64,000 bases of DNA from Rhodococcus sp. OK519 (GCF_003051005.1 NZ_QAOW01000002.1:310001-374000); one strand, 5' to 3'. Shown: positions 46,894 through 55,335, counted from the first letter of the stretch. The notes: generated by a model not told the origin, from the sequence alone. Numbers and translations: made by a program.

Positions 46894-47643
46894 ATGCACG
46901 CGAATCACGAGTCTTTCCTTCGCCATTTCCGCCGCCGCACCTTCACGCGCTCGGCGACTGCGGTCGTCGCGGGTGCGGCGGCGCTGACTCTCACGGCCAA
47001 CATCGGTACCGCGGGCGCCGAGGTCACTCAGCAGGAGAACACCTCGGCCCACACCGTGAGCTTCGACGGCTGGGACCTCAATGTCGAGCAGACCGGGCAA
47101 TCGATCAACAGCGTGCAGCCGTTGTCGGGCAACCAGTTCACACGCGACCTCTTCGCCAGCCAGCGAGCGCTCGCCACGGTGAGCGGCAACGGTAGTTCGC
47201 CGTACATCGGAGGGACCCTCGAGGTCGGCTACCAGATCGGCTACCAGGCCGACGTCTCCAACGGCGCCGTCATCACCGGCAACGCCGGCGTCACCCCGGG
47301 CGCGGTCTTCATCCCCGAGGTATCGGAGAACCTGATCCTCACGGCCGACCCCGAGGTCCCCGCCGTCGTCGAACTGTTCAACGGGCAGGCACTCGAACTG
47401 GGTGTCGAGACTCCGGTCGAGGGCAACCTCTCGACGCAGATCGCCCCCGGCACCATCGCGACCGTTCCGGTGCAGAAAAAGGAGTGCAAGTCCACGCAAT
47501 GCGCCATCACGCTGCGCGACGTCCACCTCGAGGTCAATCACGCACTCGGGACGGTGTCGGTGCGGTCGTACGCGATCTTCACCGCGTCGACCGACATCGC
47601 CGACGACGTCGTCGTCAGCTACGGCCCACCCGTCATCGTGTGA
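46894..47643 (+). CDS. MspA family porin
   Basis: A 249-residue outer-membrane (mycomembrane) porin. A Sec signal peptide ends near AGA, preceded by an unusual basic start (HHANHESF-type start continuing RHFRRRTFTRSATAVVAGAAALTLTANIGTAGA). The mature protein has NTVSFDGWDLNVEQTGQSINSV-like porin beginnings (here HTVSFDGWDLNVEQ), QIGYQADVSNGA and the C-terminal YAIFTASTDIADDVVVSYG. MspA porins form octameric channels for hydrophilic nutrients. It lies in opposite orientation between rimJ and glpR, two genes usually adjacent in this lineage. Two cysteines (KKECKSTQCAI) may form a disulfide. Confidence 0.9.
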   Translation: MHANHESFLRHFRRRTFTRSATAVVAGAAALTLTANIGTAGAEVTQQENTSAHTVSFDGWDLNVEQTGQSINSVQPLSGNQFTRDLFASQRALATVSGNGSSPYIGGTLEVGYQIGYQADVSNGAVITGNAGVTPGAVFIPEVSENLILTADPEVPAVVELFNGQALELGVETPVEGNLSTQIAPGTIATVPVQKKECKSTQCAITLRDVHLEVNHALGTVSVRSYAIFTASTDIADDVVVSYGPPVIV

Positions 47644-47649
47644 TCGAGC

Positions 47650-47695
47650 GCCGAGCGGCCTCGTCGGGCTTCGGGCCCCGGCGGGGCCGCTCGGC
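47650..47695. terminator. terminator between the porin gene and rimJ
   Basis: GCCGAGCGGCC at 47650-47660 pairs with GGCCGCTCGGC at 47685-47695. The 24-nt loop contains a second GC-rich pairing. It lies between the convergent stops of the porin gene (47643) and rimJ (47708). Confidence 0.75.
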
Positions 47696-47707
47696 CGTCC
47701 GGACGGC

Positions 47708-48391
47708 TCACCCCCAGGTGGCGCGCCCGGCCCGCACGAGACGATCGGAAATCGATCCCGGAACTTCCTCCACCGTCATCGCGACGAGCAGGTGGTCGCG
47801 CCACTCGCCGTCGACGTCCAGGTAGCGGCGGAGCAGGCCCTCCTCCCGAAAGCCCGCATGCTGCAGCACCGCCCGGCTCGCGACGTTCTCCGGACGCACG
47901 GTGGCATCCACCCGGTGCAGGCCCATCGGGCCGAAGCAATGGTCCAGACCGAGAGCGAGTGCGCCGGTCGCGACGCCCTGCCCACCGACGTCCTTCGAGA
48001 CCCAGTACCCGATCCACGCCGAACTCAGTGCGCCGCGAATGATGTTGCCGACGGTGATCTGCCCGCAGTAGTGGCCGTCGAGCTCGATGACCATCGGCAG
48101 CATGCGGCCCTTGCGAGCCTCCGAACGCAGGCTGGAGCACAGTCCGGGCCAGGCCGTGACATGGTGTCGGTCGTTCCACGACGCCTGCCCGGTGGGTTCC
48201 CACGGCTCGAGGTGTTCGCGGTTCGTGATCCGCAACCGACTCCACGTCGCGGCATCGCGCAACCGAATCGGCCGCAACGTCACTCGACCTCCCGCGACCC
48301 GGAGCGGACCGACCCGGGCCGGCCAACCCGGATGGACGGATCCGTTCCGCTCAGCCGCGCTGCGCAAGGAACGCGACTTCCACCTCTTCAC
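47708..48391 (-). CDS. rimJ: GNAT acetyltransferase (RimJ/RimL family)
   Basis: A 227-residue N-acetyltransferase. Signatures: VTLRPIRLRDAATWSRLR, AWIGYWVSKDVGGQGVATGALALGLDHCFGPMGLHRVDATVRPENVASRAVL (motif A and B) and the C-terminal LVAMTVEEVPGS. RimJ acetylates the N-terminus of ribosomal protein S5, although in this operon context another target is possible. GTG at 48391 is chosen because the HPGWP segment, conserved with mycobacterial RimJ as I recall, needs about 20 residues upstream. It then overlaps glp by 41 nt. GTG at 48283 is a shorter alternative. Confidence 0.85.
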   Translation of the reverse strand: MKRWKSRSLRSAAERNGSVHPGWPARVGPLRVAGGRVTLRPIRLRDAATWSRLRITNREHLEPWEPTGQASWNDRHHVTAWPGLCSSLRSEARKGRMLPMVIELDGHYCGQITVGNIIRGALSSAWIGYWVSKDVGGQGVATGALALGLDHCFGPMGLHRVDATVRPENVASRAVLQHAGFREEGLLRRYLDVDGEWRDHLLVAMTVEEVPGSISDRLVRAGRATWG

Positions 48392-49610
48392 CGGCGCGAA
48401 CCTCGGTGACCTCGGGATCGACGAGCACCAGACAGTTTGCCTCGGCAAGCGTGGCCAGCAGGTGGGACGAGGCCCCCGGGGCACCGCCGAGCGCCTGCAC
48501 CAGGTACTCGCCGGTGGACTCGTCGCGCATCAACTGCCCCCGCAGGAAACCCTTGCGGTTCGCGATGGACGTGATGGGGGCGACCGAGCGGGCCGTGACG
48601 ATCCGGCGCATCGGCTGCCGCCGTCCCAGCGCGATACGGATCAGCGGTCGCACCATGACCTCGAACACGACGAGCGCACTCACGGGATTCGACGGAAGCA
48701 GAAAGGTGGGAACCTCGTCCCGCCCGAGCTGACCGAATCCCTGCACCGACCCCGGGTGCATCGCCACCCGCTCGACCTCGAGGTCACCCAGATCCGCGAG
48801 CGCGTCGCGGACCTCGTCGGAGGCTCCGCCGCCGACGGCACCCGCAATGACGACGATCTCGGAGCGGATCAACTGTCCCTCGACGACCTCGCGGAGGCGA
48901 CGCGGGTCCATCGTGGCGATGCCGACCCGATTCACATCGGCGCCGGCATCGCGGGCCGCTGCCGCGAGCGCATACGAGTTGACGTCGTACACCTGACCCG
49001 GACCGGGCGTCCGGTCGATGTCCACCAATTCGCCGCCGACCGAGATCACGGACAGTCGCGGACGCGGATGGACCAGGACCTTGTCCCGGCCGACCGCGGC
49101 GAGCAGCCCGACCTGAGCGGCACCGATGATCGTCCCCGACCGGACCGCGACATCGCCGGGCTGGACGTCGTCGCCCGCCCGTCGGACGTAGTCGCCGGAC
49201 CGGACCGGCTTGTAGACCTTGACCCTCGCGTGGCCGCCGTCGGTGCGGTCCATCGGTAGGACCGCGTCCGCGAGCGTCGGCAACGGCGCGCCGGTGTCGA
49301 CGCGGACCGCCTGACGCGGTTGGAGCCGGATGGGCTGACGCGAGCCTGCGGTGACCTCACCGACCACCGGAAGGGTGAGCTCGGTGGGCTCGCCGTCCTC
49401 GCCGCGGATATCGGTACCCGCGGCGAGAACGTCGACACTGCGAACTGCGTAGCCGTCGATCGCAGCCTGGTCGAAGCCCGGCAGTGGCCTTTCGGTCACC
49501 ACTTCTTCGGCGCAGAGCAACCCCTGCGCCTCGGAGATCGCCACCCGGACAGGCCGGGGTGCCACCGCGGCAGCAGTCACCCTCGACTGCTGCTCCTCAA
49601 CCGAGCGCAT
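48351..49610 (-). CDS. glp: gephyrin-like protein Glp (MoeA-like)
   Basis: A 419-residue protein with the four-domain MoeA/gephyrin E layout: SEAQGLLCAEEVV and FDQAAIDGYAVRSVDV at the N-terminus, the MoCF-type core with LSVISVGGELV, and LPSNPVSALVVFEVMVRPL late. The GGVSVGDYD motif of active MoeA is replaced by AVGGGASDEV, so molybdopterin-molybdate insertion is doubtful. This matches the repurposed Glp of corynebacteria, which binds GlpR and FtsZ-associated proteins in division. Gene context (galU-glp-rimJ, glpR nearby) agrees. A second, catalytic MoeA should be elsewhere. Confidence 0.8.
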   Translation of the reverse strand: MRSVEEQQSRVTAAAVAPRPVRVAISEAQGLLCAEEVVTERPLPGFDQAAIDGYAVRSVDVLAAGTDIRGEDGEPTELTLPVVGEVTAGSRQPIRLQPRQAVRVDTGAPLPTLADAVLPMDRTDGGHARVKVYKPVRSGDYVRRAGDDVQPGDVAVRSGTIIGAAQVGLLAAVGRDKVLVHPRPRLSVISVGGELVDIDRTPGPGQVYDVNSYALAAAARDAGADVNRVGIATMDPRRLREVVEGQLIRSEIVVIAGAVGGGASDEVRDALADLGDLEVERVAMHPGSVQGFGQLGRDEVPTFLLPSNPVSALVVFEVMVRPLIRIALGRRQPMRRIVTARSVAPITSIANRKGFLRGQLMRDESTGEYLVQALGGAPGASSHLLATLAEANCLVLVDPEVTEVRAGEEVEVAFLAQRG

Positions 49611-49664
49611 GTGGTTCCTCGTCCTCCAGACCCTGTCGACCCGACCGTGTACTGCTGCGAACCG

Positions 49665-50588
49665 CTATTCGGCGGAAGGCTGCTTCAGACGGTCGGCCAG
49701 CCAATCCCGCAGCGACGGGCCGTACTCGTCGCTGTTCAACGCAAAGTCAACCGCAGCGCGCAGGTAACCGCCGGGATTTCCCAGATCGTGTCGAGTTCCG
49801 CGGTGGACCACGACGTGGACGGGATGTCCCTCGGAGATCAGCAGGGCGATCGCATCGGTGAGCTGCAATTCGCCGCCCGCGCCCGGAGTGATCCGGCGCA
49901 GCGCGTCGAAGATCGCGCGATCGAGCAGATACCGACCGGCCGCGGCGAAGGTGGACGGAGCGTCCTCCATGGCCGGCTTCTCGACCATTCCGGTGACCTT
50001 GAGGACATCCGGGTTGGTTGCGTCCGGAACCGTCTCGACCTCGAACACGCCGTACGCGCTGACCTGCTCCTTGGGCACGTCGATGGCGCACAGCACGCTG
50101 CCGCCACGCTTGGCGCGCACCCGGGACATCGTGTCGAGCACTCCGCGCGGCATGACCAGGTCGTCGGGCAGAAGTACCGCGATGGCGTCCTCGTCGTCGT
50201 CGAGCACCGCTTCGGCGCAGCCGACCGCGTGACCGAGGCCCAGCGGCTCCTCCTGCACGACGGAGTCGACTTCGAGCAGACCCTGGGCCTTGCGGACCTT
50301 TTCCAGCAGGTGGTACTTGCCGCTGGCTTCGAGCTTGCTCTCGAGAACGAGGTCCTCGACGAAGTGAGCGACGACACCGTCCTTACCGGGCGACGTCACG
50401 ATGACGAGGCGGTTGGCTCCGGAGTCGGCCGCCTCTCCTGCCACCAATTCGATCCCCGGGGTGTCGACCACCGGGAGTAACTCCTTCGGGACGGTCTTCG
50501 TTGCAGGTAGGAAGCGTGTTCCCATACCTGCAGCGGGAACGACCGCCGTCCGAAAGCACCTGTTTGCATTGGTGACGGCATCTGTCAT
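49665..50588 (-). CDS. galU: UTP-glucose-1-phosphate uridylyltransferase
   Basis: A 307-residue nucleotidyltransferase producing UDP-glucose for arabinogalactan, lipoglycans and trehalose. N-terminal AAGMGTRFLPATKTVPKELLPVVD is the NTP-binding signature; AVLLPDDLV and VEKP follow. ATG at 50588 is preceded by GGTGGTGAG-type purines. It is the first gene of galU-glp-rimJ (-glpR). It is divergent from 5-formyltetrahydrofolate cyclo-ligase with a 61-bp gap, as in mycobacteria. Confidence 0.96.
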   Translation of the reverse strand: MTDAVTNANRCFRTAVVPAAGMGTRFLPATKTVPKELLPVVDTPGIELVAGEAADSGANRLVIVTSPGKDGVVAHFVEDLVLESKLEASGKYHLLEKVRKAQGLLEVDSVVQEEPLGLGHAVGCAEAVLDDDEDAIAVLLPDDLVMPRGVLDTMSRVRAKRGGSVLCAIDVPKEQVSAYGVFEVETVPDATNPDVLKVTGMVEKPAMEDAPSTFAAAGRYLLDRAIFDALRRITPGAGGELQLTDAIALLISEGHPVHVVVHRGTRHDLGNPGGYLRAAVDFALNSDEYGPSLRDWLADRLKQPSAE

Positions 50589-50649
50589 AACTCACCACCC
50601 TATCCATCCGGCCCCCGCGGCCGGACGGAGCGATCCTAAGGTGGCGGTC

Positions 50650-51246
50650 ATGGATCCGCTCTCCAAGCCGGAATGGCGTGCTCGCATCCTCCGGGAACGC
50701 CGCACACTGTCCGCCGAGACACGAGCCGCCGAGGCCCGGTCATTGGCGTCGGCGTCCGTGTCGTTCGTCACCGCGTCGGCTCCGACGGGCGCGGCGACGA
50801 CTGTGTGCGCGTATGTACCCGTCGGCTCGGAACCCGGTTCGATCGAGATGCTCGAGGCACTGCGCGCGGCCGGCGCCAGGGTGCTGGTGCCGGTCACCGG
50901 CGAACCGGGACCACTCGCGTGGGCCGAGTTCACCGGCGACTTCGACCTGGCACGGGCCGGGCACGGCCTTCGCGAACCCACCGGCCCGGTCCTGCCCACC
51001 GGAGAGATCGCGGCGGCCTCGGTGATCTTCGTGCCGGCACTCGCGGTGGACGAGCACGGCGTCCGGCTCGGCCGCGGCGCCGGGTACTACGACCGCACCC
51101 TCGGCTCGGCCGATCCGGGCGCGGCTCTGGTGGCGGTGGTCCGGGACTCCGAGCTGGTACCGGCGCTGCCGGGTGATCCGCACGACGTGCCGATGCAGTA
51201 CGCGCTCACTCCGGGTCGCGGGCTCGTCGCGCTGCGCCCCGAGTGA
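50650..51246 (+). CDS. 5-formyltetrahydrofolate cyclo-ligase
   Basis: A 198-residue ATP-dependent ligase that converts folinic acid to 5,10-methenyltetrahydrofolate. Family motifs: the basic N-terminus LSKPEWRARILRERRTLS, YVPVGSEPGSIEMLEALRAAG, and the C-terminal VRLGRGAGYYDRTLG, which is the signature. ATG at 50650 has AAGGTGG just before it; GTG at 50641 is in frame and an alternative. It is divergent from galU and upstream of the ruc gene, separated by the CIRCE element. This order matches the mycobacterial block. Confidence 0.92.
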   Translation: MDPLSKPEWRARILRERRTLSAETRAAEARSLASASVSFVTASAPTGAATTVCAYVPVGSEPGSIEMLEALRAAGARVLVPVTGEPGPLAWAEFTGDFDLARAGHGLREPTGPVLPTGEIAAASVIFVPALAVDEHGVRLGRGAGYYDRTLGSADPGAALVAVVRDSELVPALPGDPHDVPMQYALTPGRGLVALRPE

Positions 51247-51295
51247 CATCCACGACGTTTCGGTACCTGCGGAAATAGAAGGCTGGTTCGCACTG

Positions 51296-51322
51296 TTGGC
51301 ACTGTCGACTGTAGAGTGCCAA
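51296..51322 (+). promoter_or_regulatory. CIRCE-like operator (HrcA site) before ruc
   Basis: TTGGCACTG, 9 nt, then GAGTGCCAA. The consensus is TTAGCACTC-N9-GAGTGCTAA; the spacer is exactly 9 nt and the two arms pair perfectly except at the innermost base. It lies 37 bp before the GTG start. HrcA is the expected repressor, so the gene should be heat-inducible. Confidence 0.88.
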
Positions 51323-51358
51323 CACCTGCGGTTTGACTACACAGTGCGGAGGAACCCA

Positions 51359-51649
51359 GTGCCCACCTACTCGTACGCCTGCACCGAGTGCGACAACAAG
51401 TTCGACATCGTGCAGTCGTTCAGCGACGACACCCTGACCGTGTGCCCGGCATGCTCGGGCAAGCTCCGCAAGCTGTTCAACTCGGTCGGCATCGTCTTCA
51501 AGGGCAGCGGCTTCTACCGCACCGACAGCCGCGGCGGCGGCTCCAGCACGGTCAGCGAGCCCGCGAAGAAGTCGGAGTCCACCTCGGCATCTTCGGCTTC
51601 CCCGGCGTCCTCGACCACGAGCTCGTCCAGTACTGCCGCAGCGAGCTAG
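51359..51649 (+). CDS. ruc: FmdB-family zinc-ribbon chaperone Ruc
   Basis: A 96-residue protein: an N-terminal zinc ribbon with CTEC (Cys8, Cys11) and CPAC (Cys29, Cys32), then a disordered Ser/Ala/Thr-rich tail of about 40 residues. This is the layout of M. tuberculosis Rv0991c (Ruc), a redox-regulated unfolded-protein chaperone of the HrcA regulon. GTG at 51359-51361 follows GGAGGAA. The CIRCE element before it supports the identification. It lies between 5-FTHF cyclo-ligase and a SAF-domain gene, as in mycobacteria. Confidence 0.9.
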   Translation: MPTYSYACTECDNKFDIVQSFSDDTLTVCPACSGKLRKLFNSVGIVFKGSGFYRTDSRGGGSSTVSEPAKKSESTSASSASPASSTTSSSSTAAAS

Positions 51650-51757
51650 TCTCCGCCCGAACCGCTTTCTCCACAGCACCCGGCCTATCCACAGGCCGGT
51701 TCGTTCGCCCAGGAACGACTCGGCCGGTTCCGCGCACCCGGCCGTAGCGTCCGACCC

Positions 51758-52462
51758 ATGCCGAAGTCTTCCGTCCGTCTCCGCGGGCCGAGTGCGGGAT
51801 CGTCACTCGCGCCGACCATGCGCAACCGGGTCGGCGTCCTCGTGCGCCCGGACTGGGCACGCACCGACACCGCACGACGGGTCACCGCCGCCGTCCTGAT
51901 CGTCGCCGCCGGCGTCCTCCTGCTGCGCGACGGCCTCGACGACTCGGGGTCCCCGGTCCTGGTCGCTGCGCGCGATCTGGCGCCCGGCGACGTCCTCTCC
52001 CCTGACGACATCCGCGCGGTGAATCGACCCGATGCCGACGCCCCCGAGGGCGCCGTACGAGACGTCGGGGAGGTCTCCGGCCGCACCGTCGCCTCCCCCG
52101 TCCGTGTCGGCGAGATCCTCACCGACCTCCGGCTCCTGGGTCCGCGTCTGACCGAGGCGGCCGCGGGATCGGCCGATGCGCGCATGGTGCCGGTCCGGTT
52201 GACGGATCCGGGACTGTCCGAACTCATCCGCGCCGGTGACCGCGTCGACGTCCTCACCGTGGAACAGCCGACCGGGTCGGCCGACTCGAAGCGCCCCACC
52301 GCGACAGTGCTCGCGACCGACGCCACGGTTGTCCTCGTCGCCCCCGAGGAATCCGGCGGCGGGCGCCGCGACCGCGTCGTCATGCTCGCACTGCCGGCTC
52401 CCGACGCCGGTGCGGTGGCGACGGCGTCGCTGACCGACGCGATCACGGTGACTCTGCGCTGA
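51758..52462 (+). CDS. SAF-domain protein (CpaB/RcpC-like)
   Basis: A 234-residue protein with one membrane segment at about residues 43-57 (VTAAVLIVAAGVLLL) and a SAF domain (PVLVAARDLAPGDVLSPDDIRAVN at about 67-90). It resembles the CpaB/RcpC Flp-pilus proteins, where SAF binds the secretion channel, but no pilus genes adjoin it. A homologue sits next to ruc in mycobacteria (Rv0990c, by memory). Function unknown. The 3' part has VVLVAPEESGGGRRDRVVMLALPAPDAGAV. ATG at 51758. Confidence 0.78.
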   Translation: MPKSSVRLRGPSAGSSLAPTMRNRVGVLVRPDWARTDTARRVTAAVLIVAAGVLLLRDGLDDSGSPVLVAARDLAPGDVLSPDDIRAVNRPDADAPEGAVRDVGEVSGRTVASPVRVGEILTDLRLLGPRLTEAAAGSADARMVPVRLTDPGLSELIRAGDRVDVLTVEQPTGSADSKRPTATVLATDATVVLVAPEESGGGRRDRVVMLALPAPDAGAVATASLTDAITVTLR

Positions 52463-52544
52463 CGGCCCACGACTCGAATCCCGGTCAATTAGGGTCGCTG
52501 GTGGACTCGACATCCGGATGGACACCCGAACCGAGGGGGCACTG

Positions 52545-52976
52545 ATGCTCAAGGGATTCAAGGACTTCCTGCTCAGAGGAAACGTTCTCGATCTAGCCGT
52601 CGCCGTGGTGATCGGTACGGCGTTCACGGCGATCGTGACCGCGTTCACGACGAACATCATCAGCCCGCTCATCGCCGCGATCGGCGGATCCGACCTCGGC
52701 TGGGGGAAGGAGATCATCGACGGCAACGCCGCAACGTTCGTCAACATCGGCGCCGTGGTGACCGCAATCATCAACTTCGTCATCATCGCGGCGGTGGTCT
52801 ACTTCGTGCTGGTCCTGCCCGCGAACGCCGCGAAGGCCCGTTTCGCAACGGTGAAAGAGGACAAGAAGGCCAGCGAAACCGATCTCCTCATCCAGATTCG
52901 CGACATCCTGGCGGAGGGCCGCATCGGCGATTCGTCGCCCTCATCCGACGGCAAGCACACACAGATCGACGACTGA
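52545..52976 (+). CDS. mscL: large-conductance mechanosensitive channel
   Basis: A 143-residue channel. MLKGFKDFLLRGNVLDLAVAVVIGTAF is the family signature, followed by the second membrane segment AIINFVIIAAVVYFVLVL and a C-terminal helical bundle with DLLIQIRDILAE. MscL opens under membrane tension to release solutes during hypo-osmotic shock. The ATG at 52545 follows GAGGGGGC; an in-frame ATG at 52518 is not expected in this family. A strong hairpin follows the gene. The mycobacterial homologue also lies near moaB2 and pepD. Confidence 0.97.
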   Translation: MLKGFKDFLLRGNVLDLAVAVVIGTAFTAIVTAFTTNIISPLIAAIGGSDLGWGKEIIDGNAATFVNIGAVVTAIINFVIIAAVVYFVLVLPANAAKARFATVKEDKKASETDLLIQIRDILAEGRIGDSSPSSDGKHTQIDD

Positions 52977-52995
52977 ACCGACCCTCGACAGCAAT

Positions 52996-53040
52996 GCGAG
53001 CGGTGCGCGCAATCCCGTTCGGGACACGCGCACCGCTCGC
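52996..53040. terminator. terminator after mscL
   Basis: GCGAGCGGTGCGCG and CGCGCACCGCTCGC form a 14-bp perfect stem with a 17-nt loop containing CCCGTTCGGG, itself a small hairpin. It lies 19 nt past the mscL stop and 35 bp before the stop of the convergent small gene, so it may serve both. Confidence 0.9.
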
Positions 53041-53075
53041 ATCTTGCTCGAATAATGTTGTGCAGCAGAAGAAAT

Positions 53076-53261
53076 TCAGCCGTGGTGCGGCGGCACCTGG
53101 CGGCGCAGCCAATCGTCCTGACCGCCGTCGCCGTCACCGCGCGACTCGCCGTCGCGCGACCGCTCGTCCGACGTCTGGTCCGGCAGCACCGTGCCGAACA
53201 CGGCATCCAGGCGCGCCCGGTTCGCCCGGGCGCGACGGGCCGTCTCTGACTCGTCCGACAT
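53076..53261 (-). CDS. small charged protein downstream of moaB2
   Basis: A 61-residue protein, highly charged, with MSDESETARRARANRARLDAVFG at the start and DDWLRRQVPPHHG at the end. I do not assign a family; the hydrophobic-aromatic C-terminus looks conserved rather than random. ATG at 53261 has AAGGAGCG before it and is 19 nt downstream of the moaB2 stop, so it is likely the last gene of an mprA-mprB-pepD-moaB2 run. Confidence 0.6.
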   Translation of the reverse strand: MSDESETARRARANRARLDAVFGTVLPDQTSDERSRDGESRGDGDGGQDDWLRRQVPPHHG

Positions 53262-53280
53262 GACTACGCGCGCTCCTTCA

Positions 53281-53775
53281 TCATTCGTCGATCGCCGACA
53301 ACTGACCGATGACGTAACTCGCCAACGGAGTCAGCGTCGCCATCCCGTCGCGGATGGCCGCCCGCGACGCCGCGAGATTGGCCACCAGCGTGCTCCCCGA
53401 AATCCCGACCAGCCCACGCGAGATCACCGCGTCGACGGCACCCGCCGCCAGGCCCGAGGACCTCAGCGCCTCACTGATGCCGGTCAGCTCCCGATCCAGG
53501 ACGTCAGCCGTGGCATCCGGCGTGACATCGCGCGGCGTGACGCCCGTGCCGCCGACCGAGATGACCAGATCCACGCCACCGATCACGGCAGTGTTCAGGG
53601 CGTTGCGAATCTCCACCTCGTCCGCGGCCACCGCGACCGTCGCGTCCACCAGGAAACCGGCTTCGGTGAGCAGTTCGGTGACCAGGGGCCCCGTCGAGTC
53701 GACGTCGCCGTGTGCAGTGCGATCGTCGACGATCACGACGAGTGCTCGTCCGGCCATCGGTGATTCGAGTTCCAT
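53281..53775 (-). CDS. moaB2: molybdopterin-binding (MogA/MoaB-like) protein
   Basis: A 164-residue MoCF-type protein: ALVVIVDDRTAHGDVDSTGPLVTELLTEAGF, the molybdopterin-binding motif SVGGTGVTPRDVTPDA and a C-terminal RGLVGISGSTLVANLAASRAAI. The family adenylates molybdopterin in Mo-cofactor synthesis; MoaB2 is the mycobacterial copy linked to MprAB-PepD, and its role there is not settled. ATG at 53775 has GGTGGGAACC before it. It lies 80 nt downstream of pepD. Confidence 0.88.
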   Translation of the reverse strand: MELESPMAGRALVVIVDDRTAHGDVDSTGPLVTELLTEAGFLVDATVAVAADEVEIRNALNTAVIGGVDLVISVGGTGVTPRDVTPDATADVLDRELTGISEALRSSGLAAGAVDAVISRGLVGISGSTLVANLAASRAAIRDGMATLTPLASYVIGQLSAIDE

Positions 53776-53855
53776 GGTTCCCACCGTAGTGGCAGCGCCC
53801 GACACCGTCGGGACATGGCGGTCAATCCGCGGCGTCGGACGCTTTGCGAAGTTCA

Positions 53856-55277
53856 TCAACGGCCACCGGTGGTCGGCGCAGTGCCGAGTGCGACATCGAC
53901 GGTCTTCACGCTGCCCGACGGATCCTTGTACGTCACGCTCACCGTGTCGCCGGGGGCGTGCGACCGGATGGCCGCGATCAGCGAGTCACCACTCGTGATG
54001 ACCCGATCGTCGACCTTGGTGACGACGGCGCCCTTCGGGATGCCCGCCTTCTCGGCCGGTCCGCCGCCGGTGACGTCGACGACCGTGGCGCCGCCCGTCG
54101 TCTCCTTGGCTGAGACCTGGACGCCGATGATCGCCTGCGTGGCCTTGCCGGTCTTCACGAGTTCGTCGGCGATGCGGCGGGCCTGGTCGACGGGGATCGC
54201 GAAGCCGAGGCCGATGGATCCGCCCTGGCCGCCGGCCGTCGCGATCGCAGTGTTGACGCCGATCAACTGGCCTTCCATGTTCACCAGCGCGCCACCCGAG
54301 TTGCCGGGGTTGATCGCGGCGTCGGTCTGGATCGCGTCGATGACGGTGTTCTGGTTCCCGGCCTCGCCGCTCGTCGACACGGGCCGGTCGAGCGCTGAGA
54401 CGATGCCGGCGGTGACGGTGCCCGCCAGTCCGAGCGGCGACCCGATCGCGACGACCTCCTCGCCCACCTTGACGTCCTCGGAGGATCCCAGGTCGACCGG
54501 GGTCAGACCCGACTTGCCGTCGACCTTGATGACCGCGATGTCCGAGGTCGGGTCGGTGCCGACGAGCGTCGCGGGCGCGGTGCTGCCGTCGGAGAAGGCG
54601 ACCAGCAGTTTGCCGTCCGTTCCGCCGCCGGCGATGACGTGGTTGTTCGTCATGATCAGTCCGTCGGACGAGAGGATGACGCCGGAGCCCTCACCCTCGC
54701 CGCGGGTGCCCGCCACCTGGATCTGCACGACGCTCGGCACGACCTTGGCCGCGACCGCCTCGACGGAACCTTCCGGTGCGTTCGACGCGGGACTGGTGCT
54801 CGCCTTCGGCGCGTCGAGGGCGTTCGAGACGGGGGCGTTCCCGGTGTTGTTCGACGACGCGAGCGATCCCACGACACCACCGATACCGCCGCTCACGAGC
54901 GCGAGCGCGATGGCCCCGGCGACGAGCGCCGACCGGCCGACCTTGCGGGGCTCGGAGGGCACCGGAGCGCCCGTGGTCGGGATGGTGCCCGTGACGCCGC
55001 TCGTCGGGATCTGCTCGGTCGAGTGGTAGCCCGCCTGGTAGCCGGGCCGCTGGGGGTAGCCCGGGCCGGGTTGGCCGGGACCGCCCGGATAGCCGGTGTT
55101 GAACGGCGCCGTCGGGTGGTAGCCGGCGCCGGCGCTCCACGGATCACGCGGAGCCGACGGATGCTGGCCCTCGCCCTGCTGCGGAGCATTCGGGGCGGGA
55201 TGACCCTGGTAGGGATTGCCCTGGTTCGGGTCGCCGTGAGGAGTACGGTCGTCGGTCATCGCACCGCTTTCTGTCAT
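53856..55277 (-). CDS. pepD: HtrA-like serine protease
   Basis: A 473-residue trypsin-fold protease/chaperone. The N-terminal 110 residues are Pro/Gly/Tyr-rich and cytosolic, followed by one membrane segment (about 116-140). The protease domain has the catalytic triad His213 (TNNHVIAG), Asp246 (SDIAVIKV) and Ser327 (GNSGGAL). A C-terminal PDZ domain is at about 365-465. This matches mycobacterial PepD, which degrades misfolded envelope proteins under MprAB control. ATG at 55277 was preferred; ATG at 55259 is in frame. It has an MprA-type box upstream. Confidence 0.94.
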   Translation of the reverse strand: MTESGAMTDDRTPHGDPNQGNPYQGHPAPNAPQQGEGQHPSAPRDPWSAGAGYHPTAPFNTGYPGGPGQPGPGYPQRPGYQAGYHSTEQIPTSGVTGTIPTTGAPVPSEPRKVGRSALVAGAIALALVSGGIGGVVGSLASSNNTGNAPVSNALDAPKASTSPASNAPEGSVEAVAAKVVPSVVQIQVAGTRGEGEGSGVILSSDGLIMTNNHVIAGGGTDGKLLVAFSDGSTAPATLVGTDPTSDIAVIKVDGKSGLTPVDLGSSEDVKVGEEVVAIGSPLGLAGTVTAGIVSALDRPVSTSGEAGNQNTVIDAIQTDAAINPGNSGGALVNMEGQLIGVNTAIATAGGQGGSIGLGFAIPVDQARRIADELVKTGKATQAIIGVQVSAKETTGGATVVDVTGGGPAEKAGIPKGAVVTKVDDRVITSGDSLIAAIRSHAPGDTVSVTYKDPSGSVKTVDVALGTAPTTGGR

Positions 55278-55335
55278 GACCGCCTGTGTGGGGCGGCACT
55301 GGTCCGGTCGCTGAGTACCAGACTGCCGGGCCCGG

